Assembly: GCA_937872925.1 (NCBI GenBank)
Contig: CALMUT010000081.1
Coordinates: forward strand, 1-64,000
Source of the DNA: an uncultured Myxococcales bacterium
Lineage (GTDB): Bacteria; Myxococcota_A; Polyangia; Polyangiales; Polyangiaceae
Direction: 5' to 3'
DNA: 64,000 nt
In this document: one piece after another, positions 54,301 to 62,429 of the stretch
How positions within the stretch are numbered: the stretch's first letter is position 1
Layout of the letters: the number at the start of each line of letters is the position of its first letter
Translations under genes and position numbers: made by a program
Notes under the pieces: model-generated
The model's database searches: none
Told to the model about the DNA's origin: nothing
Seen by the model: the letters and a program-made list of their open reading frames with translations, nothing else

Positions 54301-55659
54301 TTGTCGCTTCGTTCGAAATCCGTTGCATGGCTGGCGCTTGTCATCGTTGGTTGCGCCTCGCCGTCCGATGCGAAGCGCACGAACGCCATTGCGCCGCCGG
54401 TGCCTTCAAAGATCGAGAAGCGACCTCCGCCACCCACCAGGTTGAAGCCTCCCACCATCGCCGAGATTTGGCACAGTGCGCTGGCGGGTCGCAACGACGA
54501 AGCCCGCGCGCTGTTGGAGAGAAAGTTCCCCAGTGTTTCGGAATTCCCGCAACGCCCGCTCGACCGGGTGACGCTGAACCCACTCGACGATGGACGCTGG
54601 GCAGTCGCGATTCGCGGTGGCTACTTAGTGCTCAGCGCCTCGGGCAAACCAGAGCGCTTCGTGCCGGTCTCCCTGATGGACGCGAATCGGCCTGCCATGG
54701 AGGTCGTTCCGGGCACCGGGCGGGCAATGGTCGGGGGCGACATTCTCGATATCGAAAGCGGGCGGCTCGTGCGGGAATTGACATCAGTGCGTTCCGCGAT
54801 CGGCGGCGGCCGTGTGGCTTTGGTCAAGGGCGGCGAGCCTCCGCAGATTGTCGTTTGGGATGTGCGCGCGGATGCAGAGCTCGCGAGAATTGCCGCGGGC
54901 CCCGGGGTGTATCCTGAAAGCCTCCGGATTTCGCCCGATGGCTCCGTAGTCTTCATGCGAAGTGGAGGGGACGTCGAGCGCATATACGACGCAGGAACGC
55001 TCCAATTGATCACGCGTTTCGGTCCGGCTGAGTTCATGGACTCGGCTTTAGCTCCCGACGGCAAGTTGCTGGTCTTGGCGAGCACGGACTATTCGACACC
55101 GGGTGAGGTGCAACTCGTCGATCGCGTCACGGGCAAGCTGCTCCGGCGCTCCGGCGCGTGCGGTCCGCATCGAAGTATCGCGATCTCCGCAGATGGCAAA
55201 TATCTCGCGGTGGGTGGTCCAGAGCGCGTGTGTTTGATGTCGCTGCCGAGCCTACGGAAAATCGGTGTGACTTCGGAAATCAACCCAACACACGACAAGC
55301 ACGTAAGGGTGTACTTCCGTGCCGACGTGTTGGTAACCCAACCAGCTTCCGGTTCGACGATGCTGTTCAGTTTGCCGACTTTGCGCAGGCGCTTCGCCGG
55401 CAAGGGGTCGCCCTATCGTCTGGCCTCCGGCGAAATTCGGATCCTGAAGTCCTCCGGTGAGATCACTCGTCTCGACGCAAAATTCCGCGAACACGCCGTG
55501 CGCACGGTGCCCGTTCCGTTCCTCTGGGCGCTCGATGGTGGCGGCACTCCGGAAGAGGTGTTCGCCGCTCGAGCGCGGTTGGGTGAGGTCGCCTGCGATC
55601 TCTCGCCGTGGGTTGTGCCTTGCAGCGGTGGCGCGAAGTCCGTGAAGCGCTCTGACTAG
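54301..55659 (+). CDS. Hypothetical lipoprotein, probable beta propeller
   Basis: 452 residues from TTG 54301, chosen because MSLRSKSVAWLALVIVGC gives a complete lipoprotein signal with lipobox IVGC. A Pro/Lys-rich linker follows, then a 370-residue domain with WD40/YVTN-like blade patterns: WAVAIRGGYLVLSASG, RISPDGSVVFMRSGGDVERI, ALAPDGKLLVLASTDYS, AISADGKYLAVGGPERVCLM. Function unknown. Its stop codon abuts the DUF559 remnant on the other strand. Confidence 0.75.
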   Translation: MSLRSKSVAWLALVIVGCASPSDAKRTNAIAPPVPSKIEKRPPPPTRLKPPTIAEIWHSALAGRNDEARALLERKFPSVSEFPQRPLDRVTLNPLDDGRWAVAIRGGYLVLSASGKPERFVPVSLMDANRPAMEVVPGTGRAMVGGDILDIESGRLVRELTSVRSAIGGGRVALVKGGEPPQIVVWDVRADAELARIAAGPGVYPESLRISPDGSVVFMRSGGDVERIYDAGTLQLITRFGPAEFMDSALAPDGKLLVLASTDYSTPGEVQLVDRVTGKLLRRSGACGPHRSIAISADGKYLAVGGPERVCLMSLPSLRKIGVTSEINPTHDKHVRVYFRADVLVTQPASGSTMLFSLPTLRRRFAGKGSPYRLASGEIRILKSSGEITRLDAKFREHAVRTVPVPFLWALDGGGTPEEVFAARARLGEVACDLSPWVVPCSGGAKSVKRSD

Positions 55660-55808
55660 ACGGCAAGCGCCTTCAGCACCCGCGCCACCGCTTCCGCCGG
55701 CTGCGACAACACCAGCGCGGCAGGAAGCCGCAACACGCGAAACCCGAGCCGCGCGAGCGCGCGCTTCCGGCGCACGTCAGCCGCGACGCGGCGGGCGTGG
55801 TGGCGTGC
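55656..55808 (-). pseudogene. DUF559 3' remnant
   Basis: On the minus strand this reads ARLGFRVLRLPAALVLSQPA followed by EAVARVLKAL and a stop, as the end of the DUF559 gene at 52963-53319. DNA identity to 52980-53115 is very high over about 100 bp and then fades. The catalytic half of the gene is missing. Confidence 0.8.
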
Positions 55809-55892
55809 GGGTTTCGTTGCGTTGGCCTTTTCCCGTCCACTTTGCCTTCACCATCTTTCCTTTCCCCATCTTTCCGTCCCCTTCCCCTTTCC

Positions 55893-56087
55893 CCTTCCCC
55901 TTCCCCTAGACCTGCACTTGCACTTGCACGTCGGCTTGCACCTGCACTTGCACGTCGGCTTAAACTTAAACGTCGGCGTTTCCTTGTGCCGTTTTCTTGG
56001 GTGAAGTGCAGGCCCAAGTGCAAGTGCAGGTTTAGATGCAAGTGCAGGGCTAGGTCTAGGTGCAGGTTGAGGTTTAAGGGGAAGGGA
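55893..56087 (+). repeat. GCACTT/AAGTGC inverted repeat, copy B
   Basis: Left side: CCTTCCCCTTCCCCTAGACC with (TGCACT)n units interrupted by CGTCGGCT (55893-55975). Right side: repeated AAGTGCAGG / GTGCAAGTGCAGGTTTAG units ending GTTTAAGGGGAAGGG (56003-56087). It is shorter and less perfect than copy A. The loop region shares CGTCGGCGTTT with copy A, and the block has the same position relative to the following hairpin and ORF. Confidence 0.8.
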
Positions 56088-56211
56088 TCTTGTGTGGCGG
56101 CTATTGACGTCATCGTGGACGTCGATCCGCATCCCCGTGCCAGCTGGCGCTGTCACTGGGGGATGCATGCGCGTTGTGCATTTTGGAAGAACCGACGCGC
56201 GCTACGTCAGA

Positions 56212-56249
56212 TTTCTCGACCTCCTTCGTGGGTGAAGGAGGTCTCGAAA
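56212..56249 (+). promoter_or_regulatory. Hairpin sequestering the Shine-Dalgarno, copy B
   Basis: GACCTCCTTC (56218-56227), loop GTGGGT, GAAGGAGGTC (56234-56243), ATG at 56254. Stem, Shine-Dalgarno and spacing are identical to copy A; only loop bases differ. Confidence 0.85.
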
Positions 56250-56253
56250 GACA

Positions 56254-56636
56254 ATGACTGCATCCACATCAACTTCTCTGCTTCCGCATCATCGGTTACA
56301 GGCATATGGCGTCGCGCTGGAGCTGCTTCGCGCGGTGCGGGATTCGCGGATTACGGATCGGGATTCGCGGGACCAAGCTCTGCGCGCGGCGAAGAGTGCA
56401 TGTCGCAACATTGCAGAAGCCGCAGGGCGCGTTTCCGGCGCCGACCCCGCAAGGGGGTTCCCTTCGGTCTCAAGGCGCGCGTGTTTGGGATTGCGCCGGG
56501 CGAGGCCATCGAGGTGGTTTGCGCAGTAAAGATCGCGGTGGAAGCTGGCGCGGGATCGCGGGAAGCGCTGGTGCGCGTGCTCACGCATGGGAATGCGCTG
56601 TACGCGATGTTGACGACGCTATCGCGGGCGCGGTGA
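56254..56636 (+). pseudogene. Four-helix-bundle protein, copy B, frameshifted
   Basis: Same layout as the 48394 copy: LLPHHRLQAYGVALELLRAV, RDSRDQALRAAKSACRNIAE, then the 26-nt insert at 56446 shifts the frame. The last helices (RVFGIAPGEAIEVVCAVKIA, LTHGNALYAMLTTLSRAR) continue in another frame to TGA 56634-56636. Several differences from copy A are at third codon positions, so both frames evolved as coding sequence for some time before or after the insertion. Confidence 0.8.
56446..56471 (+). repeat. 26-nt palindromic insert, copy B
   Basis: Identical to the 48586-48611 insert and at the same place in the ORF, so the insertion predates the duplication of these two loci. Confidence 0.75.
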
Positions 56637-56651
56637 GCTTGAAGCCGGCGT

Positions 56652-57107
56652 CTAGTTCGAGTCAATCGCAACCGTGGCGTTGCGGCAGCGCGTGCCGCAG
56701 ATGCCGTGATGGCTGAATTCGACCTCCCGTTCGAATTCGTAGACGGGCGACCCCGCCGCGTCGTCAATTCGCAGCTTGACCTTCTCACGGTCCGGTCCCG
56801 GGCCGATAACTGACCAAAGTTGCACCCGGATCAACTTGGGTCCGATCAACAACACTTCTCCCTGCGGGCTCATCTTGGACCATGACCCCGGTGGTGAATG
56901 GGGACCGAGGGGTTCAACCAGGTGGGCAGCGGTGCAGCTCCAGCCGACGCACCAGTTGATGCTGCCGTCGTTCAGCGCGTCGTAGGCTACCGGCACCAGT
57001 CCGGAGATCGTGATGTGGTCGTAGCACGCTGCCAGGCAGCTTCCCCGCGAGTCGGAACAGCTCAGCACCGGGAGAAGTGCCACAACCAAGGCAATGCTCA
57101 AGCGCAT
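56652..57107 (-). CDS. Small hypothetical lipoprotein
   Basis: 151 residues from ATG 57107: MRLSIALVVALLPVLSC with lipobox VLSC. The mature part has six to seven cysteines (RGSCLAACYD, NWCVGWSC, GICGTRCRN) and several beta strands (EVLLIGPKLIRVQLWSVIG, VKLRIDDAAGSPVYEFEREV). Its end is only 15 bp from the end of the convergent copy-B ORF. Function unknown. Confidence 0.75.
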   Translation of the reverse strand: MRLSIALVVALLPVLSCSDSRGSCLAACYDHITISGLVPVAYDALNDGSINWCVGWSCTAAHLVEPLGPHSPPGSWSKMSPQGEVLLIGPKLIRVQLWSVIGPGPDREKVKLRIDDAAGSPVYEFEREVEFSHHGICGTRCRNATVAIDSN

Positions 57108-57219
57108 GTGTTCCAGTGTGGCACAGACAACCAGCAGCGGCTCATGCGCGAACGCGGAGCCTGCCGGGAAAGGGGCCAACCGCACCCGCCAGAGGACGGG
57201 TTGGCTTGCAGTTCGTCAG

Positions 57220-57273
57220 TCAGTAGTGCAGCGCGAAATAGTGGCAGACGCGCGCCTCGCGGCGGAGCGCTTC
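57220..57273 (-). pseudogene. Remnant of a paralogue of the 61392 gene (C-terminus only)
   Basis: The minus strand encodes EALRREARVCHYFALHY and TGA, identical in protein to the end of the 61392-62039 gene. Over about 53 bp the DNA differs at three positions, all synonymous (TTT/TTC, TTG/CTG, GAG/GAA). The upstream part of the gene is absent. Confidence 0.75.
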
Positions 57274-57279
57274 AGGCGG

Positions 57280-58173
57280 TCAGCGCAGAACGAGCCCTCC
57301 GTGGGCATCGACGCCTTCTGCGGTTTGCGCGATACGCCGAACGTTAAACTCGAAGAACTGCCCGGGAGCAATGACCGTCGCTGCGGCCCGAGTGACAAGC
57401 GTGAAATTGCAGTGCGGGCCGGGTAGGTAGTCGATCAACTCCGTCGGAACACGCACCTCGCCGGCGTCTGAGTCAACTTCGCATCTCACCTGTGCCCACC
57501 AAGTTGTACCCATTGATTCGTTGGTGCACGTTAGTGACACAAACACCATGGCTGCGGCCACGGGGCTCCAGCTTGCGACAAACTCCCGGTCAACACGCAG
57601 TTCCAGCGCCTTGGCACCGGGCGGTCCGCTCCGCGATGGTGCGAGCGTCGGGCTGGACAGTTGCAGAGGCGGCGGACCACGAAGCTCAGTGTCTGCAAAC
57701 GGCGCCTTCGCCGGCGACTCGGAGGCCGAGAGGCGGAGCATGATGGGCGCGCCGGGCTCCCAGAAGTCCGCAGGTTCCACAGTGGTCTCAGTAGAGGACG
57801 ATGAATACGTGTTGGGACCGGACATCATTTCAACACTGGCGATCCCGTAGTCGGTGGAGCCAGATTCGCGGGTGCACGTTTCGACAAAGCACGAGCCCAT
57901 GGGTAGTTGTGTGCAAGTGAGCTTTGGCGTGCTCAGAACGGAACTCGGAGCGACGATCAACCCCTCCCCACGTCGGGTGACGTTCAACATCGCGAGGGGA
58001 GTGTGGTGTACTACTTCTTCTCCTTCCACCATGACGAACGGTCGCGGAACTCGGGGCTCTTCGTCTGTTGAACCACAACCGCTACACAGCGTCGTTGCTA
58101 TGACCACAAGAAAGGCAACACCGCGCCGAGAGTGCAGCGCGGCATGTAGAGTGGCCCCCGAGTTCACGCTCAA
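57280..58173 (-). CDS. Hypothetical lipoprotein
   Basis: 297 residues from TTG 58173 (GTG 58167 is possible). A basic n-region HSRRG precedes VAFLVVIATTLCSGC, lipobox CSGC. The mature part is beta-rich with scattered cysteines (KLTCTQLPMGSCFVETCTRE, VSLTCTNES, VRCEVDSDAGEV, PHCNF) and no motif I can name. Function unknown. Confidence 0.72.
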   Translation of the reverse strand: MSVNSGATLHAALHSRRGVAFLVVIATTLCSGCGSTDEEPRVPRPFVMVEGEEVVHHTPLAMLNVTRRGEGLIVAPSSVLSTPKLTCTQLPMGSCFVETCTRESGSTDYGIASVEMMSGPNTYSSSSTETTVEPADFWEPGAPIMLRLSASESPAKAPFADTELRGPPPLQLSSPTLAPSRSGPPGAKALELRVDREFVASWSPVAAAMVFVSLTCTNESMGTTWWAQVRCEVDSDAGEVRVPTELIDYLPGPHCNFTLVTRAAATVIAPGQFFEFNVRRIAQTAEGVDAHGGLVLR

Positions 58174-58312
58174 AGACTAGGCTCCCGCTCCCGCGGATTC
58201 AATCAACGCTCGGCGCGGACAGCCAAGTTTGCCGCGCACCGACCCGCGCCAGCTGGGTGCTGGAAGTCCGCGACGCGATACTGGCGCGATCAGGCGCTTG
58301 TGGCGCGCGAAC

Positions 58313-58927
58313 CTATTGCCCGGGACAGGCGCCGGGCTTGGGGGCCGCGAGCGTTCCCTTGCAATCGAGCGCTGGCGGTTCTGGGTAGTCCGCGGGTCCG
58401 GTGACCTTCCTTGCGGCCCAAGTCGAACCGTCGACGGAAATGAGAAGCGGGCTGGTCACGTCCCCGTCTGCGTCGCCGCACGGCGACGGTCCGCACAGCG
58501 CGCCCCGAAAACTCGTCAGGTCGATCTGGACGTCCCCTGAGACCGAAGTCACGGGGTTCGCTGCGGCGGGGACCGTGAACGGAGGTGGGTCGAAGTCGAA
58601 GTAACCGGTCGGATTCGGGACCAAAGCCCCGAGGCTAATGGCCGGTCCCGCCTTCTTCTCACGATCGCAAGCGTGGAGCGGCTGCAAGCTTAGCTCGCCG
58701 GAGCTCAGCGCAGCGAGAAACACGATAGGTGAACTGGCGGAAAGCGGAGCGGACAACGCGAGAAAGTACTCGCCGTCCGGCGTCGACGCGCACGCGCCTG
58801 CGTCGCTTCCGGCACCGCCGACTCCTCCACTGCCCCCCACCTCCACGACGCGGTCCTTGGAGCTGCACCCAAACGACAGCACTACAATAAACAGCACCGC
58901 GGCGCTTGCTCGTAGGCGTGCGACCAT
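58313..58927 (-). CDS. Hypothetical lipoprotein
   Basis: 204 residues from ATG 58927, with two GTG codons just upstream as alternatives. MVARLRASAAVLFIVVLSFGC carries lipobox SFGC, followed by a short Gly-rich linker. The mature domain of about 165 residues is beta-rich with cysteines that could form pairs (GACAS, HACDRE, ALCGPSPCG, LDCKG, GACPGQ). Function unknown. Confidence 0.72.
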   Translation of the reverse strand: MVARLRASAAVLFIVVLSFGCSSKDRVVEVGGSGGVGGAGSDAGACASTPDGEYFLALSAPLSASSPIVFLAALSSGELSLQPLHACDREKKAGPAISLGALVPNPTGYFDFDPPPFTVPAAANPVTSVSGDVQIDLTSFRGALCGPSPCGDADGDVTSPLLISVDGSTWAARKVTGPADYPEPPALDCKGTLAAPKPGACPGQ

Positions 58928-59432
58928 CACCACTTGCCCACGGCTCCCACTTCGCTCTGCGTGCAGCCCTGTTCGCTGGGGCAGATCTTCTCTCGATCGT
59001 CGATCTTCGACGCACCCGACCCGAGCAGTTTCTCCGCCCGGAGCTTCCCGGCCAGAATGTCGCCTTGTTGAACAGACACGATGCCTTCCCCAGATGAGGG
59101 CGATTATAGACTCGATCGTGGCTGCATCGAACCTTGCGGTTCTCCATTATCCTTCGAGCGCGCCCACCCAGCTGTCTCAAAAGGCATCGGAGAACCGAGA
59201 CAAGCGGAGAATCGCGGGGAAAACTGCCGGAGCTCATCTTGGCGAGAGGCAGCCGCGGTGGCGCGCGCTCACTGCGTGCAGACGACCGGAACTCTCGCGT
59301 CCGCGTCCGCGCCGGTCGAGGACGCGCACTTGAGCGTCGGCGTTTTCTGCTTCGTGGGGATGCCCCGCAAGGGTTCCCTTCTGTCTCATGCGCGTGGCGC
59401 GTGTGCAGAACCGCCGCCCTTACACGTCAGAT
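58928..59432 (+). other. 505-bp gap leading into the third repeat copy
   Basis: No gene recognised. Its 3' end (59326-59356, CACTTGAGCGTCGGCGTTTT) resembles the loop region of the GCACTT inverted repeats, so this is a truncated version of the upstream block of copies A and B; the long arms are missing. Confidence 0.5.
59364..59387 (+). repeat. 24-nt palindromic element related to the 26-nt inserts
   Basis: CCCGCAAGGGTTCCCTTC then TGTCTC. It matches the inserts of copies A and B but is two nt shorter in the loop and sits upstream of the hairpin instead of within the ORF. This shows the element is movable or independently dispersed. Confidence 0.65.
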
Positions 59433-59470
59433 TTTCTCGACCTCCTTCTTGGGTGAAGGAGGTCTCGAAA
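59433..59470 (+). promoter_or_regulatory. Hairpin sequestering the Shine-Dalgarno, copy C
   Basis: GACCTCCTTC (59439-59448), loop TTGGGT, GAAGGAGGTC (59455-59464), ATG at 59475. Same stem and spacing as copies A and B. Confidence 0.85.
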
Positions 59471-59474
59471 GACA

Positions 59475-59763
59475 ATGACTGCATCGTGCGGCGCGGGACG
59501 CGCGGATTACGGATCGGGATTCGCGCGATCAGGCTCTGCGCGCGGCAAAGAGCGCATGTCGCAACATCGCCGAAGCGGCGGGCCGCGTTTCGGGCACGGA
59601 TAAAGCGCGCGTGTTCGGGATCGCGCGCGGCGAAACCATCGAGGCAGTTTGCGCAGTGGAGATCGCAGTGGAAGCCGGCGCGGGATCGCGGGAAGCGCTG
59701 GGGCGCGTGCTGAAGCATGGAAACACGCTGTATGCGATGTTGACGGCGTTATCGCGGGCGGGT
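59475..59763 (+). pseudogene. Four-helix-bundle protein, copy C, 5' deletion
   Basis: The ATG and first codons (MTAS) are kept, but about 62 bp coding the first helix are deleted and the frame is lost. From about 59500 one frame reads RITDRDSRDQALRAAKSACR, AEAAGRVSGTDKARVFGIAR, VEIAVEAGAGSREALGRVLK and GNTLYAMLTALSRAG without interruption. It therefore shows the insert-free state of the family. The frame stays open to 60012, running into a DUF559 fragment. Confidence 0.8.
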
Positions 59764-59800
59764 GAGGTAGCGAAGGCGCTGGAGGCGCGCCCAACGCCTG

Positions 59801-59846
59801 CAGCGCCTTCAGCACCCGCGCCACCGCTTCCTCCGGCTGCGACAAC
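59801..59846 (-). repeat. DUF559 3' fragment
   Basis: CAGCGCCTTCAGCACCCGCG and the following CCACCGCTTCCTCCGGCTGC match the 3' end of the DUF559 gene and its remnant at 55670. Only about 46 bp are kept. Confidence 0.7.
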
Positions 59847-60244
59847 CGTCGTCGCTTTGGGCGTTGGGTCCCGCGGCAGCGCTGCCACCCACGCCCGTAG
59901 TGCCAGCCGTACCGCCCGCGCTCTGCGCGGCAACCTGGGCTCTGCGAGGTGGATGCCGTGCAGCCGCCGACCAACAAGTACTAACGCGGTGCGCGTTCAA
60001 CGCTGCAAATAGTTCCACGCAACGGCCGTCATACCGGTCGCGCCGCCTACTGAGCGCTGTGATGCGAGCTTCCTCTTGGCCAGCTCTGGGGGGAGCCATA
60101 CGACGCCGTCGCCCGCGTACACCGCACCGTGGACGATACGACAATCGGTGGGCCTGTCACCACGAAGGCGGCTCACGCGGTGGAACTTCCTATGCCCTTC
60201 GCCGGCTAGCTTCGCTGGAATGATCGGACGACCGACGCGATGGT

Positions 60245-61219
60245 TCACTTCCAGGCGATGCACAGCAAACGGTACTGGCCTGAGCATGCGGGCGTTGCCG
60301 CCCAGGAGATCCACTCGGAGTTGGTTACCTTGTAGCGACCCGCCTTCTGTTGGGATCCCGATGAAACCGTCCAGCCCGAACAGTTGTCGGCGTGAAGGGA
60401 ACCGTCTGCGTTGCTCCCGCTGTGCCAGAAGGAGTCGTTGTTGCCAACGGCGCCAAGGACTGCGGTTTCGTCAAGAGCGACGTCGATGGTGCCATCGAGC
60501 AAGTCTGCCCAGTCATCTGCGATCTTCTTTCCATTCACGTCCACGATGGGGCGGTTCGTGGGCAGTGAGTAGGTCGTCGGCATGTCGCGAATCTCGTCAG
60601 TGGCCGTCACTGAAATGAACGCGTGAACGGAGGCGCCAGTGAGCGCCGCCTCCGCAGCGAGAGCCGTCACGCACTTTGCGTCGGCCCCTGCGCGTCCACC
60701 CAGACTGCTCTGGGTCTGACCCGCATGGAACAGCACCAAGTTGTTTGACGCCAAACCACCGTCCGGGCCCGCGTCGGCGCCGCCCGTTCCAGCACTGGCG
60801 TCGGAGCCCGCGTCGGTTCCGCCGGTTCCAGTGGCGTCGGAGCCCGCATCGGTTCCGCCGGTTCCAGCACTGGCGTCGGAGCCCGCATCGGTTCCGCCCG
60901 TTCCAGCACTGGCGTCGGAGCCGCCATCTACTCCAGCGCTGCCGCCGGTTGCGCCACCTGAGCCACCCGTTGCGCCGCCTGCTCCACCCGTCGCACCGCC
61001 TGCGCCACCGGAACCACTCGCTCCGCCAGTTCCGCCGCTGCCCCCTGTCGAGCCGCCGGTTCCGCCGGTTGCGCCCGCGCTTCCGCCGTTGCCCTTTGGT
61101 CCGCTGTCGTCGTCACTTCCACAAGCCCCGAGGCTAACGGCCCCAGCGAAGACGACCCATGGAAGTCCACGAAGGGGACTCGGTGTTGCGGCCCAGCCCT
61201 TTTTTTTTGCCCCAGTCAT
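60245..61219 (-). CDS. Lipoprotein with DUF1554/endostatin-like C-terminal domain
   Basis: 324 residues from ATG 61219, giving MTGAKKKGWAATPSPLRGLP and a hydrophobic VVFAGAVSLGAC (lipobox SLGAC). A linker of about 120 residues includes (GGATGGS)n and four DAGSDASAGTGGT repeats. The C-terminal 165 residues resemble the DUF1554 domain known from Leptospira surface proteins: LFHAGQTQSSLGGRAGADAK, AFISVTATDEIRDMP, ADDWADLLDGTIDVALDET, FWHSGSNADGS, CSGWT and YRLLCIAW. It is probably surface-exposed; ligand unknown. Confidence 0.8.
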   Translation of the reverse strand: MTGAKKKGWAATPSPLRGLPWVVFAGAVSLGACGSDDDSGPKGNGGSAGATGGTGGSTGGSGGTGGASGSGGAGGATGGAGGATGGSGGATGGSAGVDGGSDASAGTGGTDAGSDASAGTGGTDAGSDATGTGGTDAGSDASAGTGGADAGPDGGLASNNLVLFHAGQTQSSLGGRAGADAKCVTALAAEAALTGASVHAFISVTATDEIRDMPTTYSLPTNRPIVDVNGKKIADDWADLLDGTIDVALDETAVLGAVGNNDSFWHSGSNADGSLHADNCSGWTVSSGSQQKAGRYKVTNSEWISWAATPACSGQYRLLCIAWK

Positions 61220-61391
61220 GACTTCGTTCGTAACCGCTGCAAAGAGGGCAGTCAACCCGCTGCACGGACGTGTCGCATCCAACCGACGCGGATCGGGTTG
61301 GCGGTGGCGGAGCTGGCGCTGGCTCTTGAGCACGGGGCATTTGCTCGCCGCCAGCGCCAGCGCGGTGACGGGTTCACTCGGACGGCGCCCG

Positions 61392-62039
61392 TCAGTAGTG
61401 CAACGCAAAATAGTGGCAGACGCGCGCCTCGCGGCGGAGCGCCTCAGCCGCCAAGGCTCGCAGCGGGCGCAAAGCCTGGCTCAAGTAGTAGTCAAGAGCG
61501 TCGGCCCCCGTTTCTCCAGAGCCGGTAACATCCGCAGCGAGCACTCTTTTCATCACCGCACTCAGCTGCGCTTCGTCCACTTGGACCAGCCTTTTTGTCG
61601 CAGCATCGGGCAGCACCCAAACAATCGGCACGTCGTCGTCGTCCTGGCCACCCATTCGGGCCGGTGGGGCCATGGCGTTCCCGCCCAAGAGCGCATCTGC
61701 CAGAGAATCGAACGACACAAAGGGGTCGTAGTTCTTGGCTCGGAAGTGCGGCAATGCACGAAGCCCCGGGGCACCGGCGTTTTCGATGCTCTCCATGTAC
61801 TCGTTCTCGATCTCTCTGCTTGGAGGTATTGGGGGGCCCCAGGCGTCGTCGTAGAGATTGGGCGAACCGAGCGCTGTCGGCGCGTGCACTGGGACCCAGT
61901 CGCGCACGGTGACTGCCTCCTTGGTGAACGGATTGATGGCTTCCCGCTCTTCCCGTTCGGCCTTGGCCGGCACCCAGCCAGGGAAGAGCCGATCAAGATC
62001 GTCGTCGGTCGCGACAAAGAACGTGTGATAGGTCCCCAT
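61392..62039 (-). CDS. Hypothetical cytosolic protein
   Basis: 215 residues from ATG 62039 (MGTYHTFFVATDDDLDRLFP). No signal peptide. Acidic segments and motifs such as NPFTKEAVTVRDWVPVHAP, YDPFVSFDSLADALLGG, VPIVWVLPDAATKRLVQVDE and the C-terminal ARVCHYFALHY suggest a globular alpha/beta protein, similar to SMI1/DUF1877-type immunity proteins in size and composition; this is a weak suggestion. A remnant of a paralogue lies at 57220. Confidence 0.7.
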   Translation of the reverse strand: MGTYHTFFVATDDDLDRLFPGWVPAKAEREEREAINPFTKEAVTVRDWVPVHAPTALGSPNLYDDAWGPPIPPSREIENEYMESIENAGAPGLRALPHFRAKNYDPFVSFDSLADALLGGNAMAPPARMGGQDDDDVPIVWVLPDAATKRLVQVDEAQLSAVMKRVLAADVTGSGETGADALDYYLSQALRPLRALAAEALRREARVCHYFALHY

Positions 62040-62120
62040 CAGTCGAGCATCGCATAGCCGCTTCGGACGCGGCAATGGACTCGCGGCACGCCACAGGTCC
62101 GGCGCTGCACGCTGCGCTTC

Positions 62121-62240
62121 AAGCACTTCCACACCCGCGCCACCTCTTCTGCCGGCTGCGAAAACACGAGCGCGGTGAGGGGCGCAACATCCACCCGCAA
62201 CACGCGATATTCGAGTCGCACAAGCGGGCGGTCCCGGCGG
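62121..62240 (-). pseudogene. DUF559 3' remnant, most diverged
   Basis: The minus strand reads RPLVRLEYRVLRV, then TALVFSQPAEEVARVWKCLK, as the end of DUF559 with about 20 bp of change or insertion in the middle. The rest of the interval 62040-62429 holds no recognisable gene. Confidence 0.65.
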
Positions 62241-62429
62241 TCAGCCTTCGCGCAACATCCCTAGGCTCCACGCGGCTCTTTGGCGCACGGCCACGCAGCT
62301 CGTGCGTCTGGCGGGCCATGGCGAGCAACGCTTGCAGCGAAATCAGCCCGCGTAGCGCGCGGCGCGGCACAAACCCGGCCCATTTCGCCAGGGCATCTAC
62401 ATTGCACGCTGTGCGCGCAGGAGGTTGCC

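Noticed and set aside
59997-60314. Minus-strand open frame with plausible composition (ends VAWNYLQR)
   Set aside because: It overlaps the end of the 60245 lipoprotein gene, has no convincing start and matches no family; it may be a decayed gene but cannot be supported.
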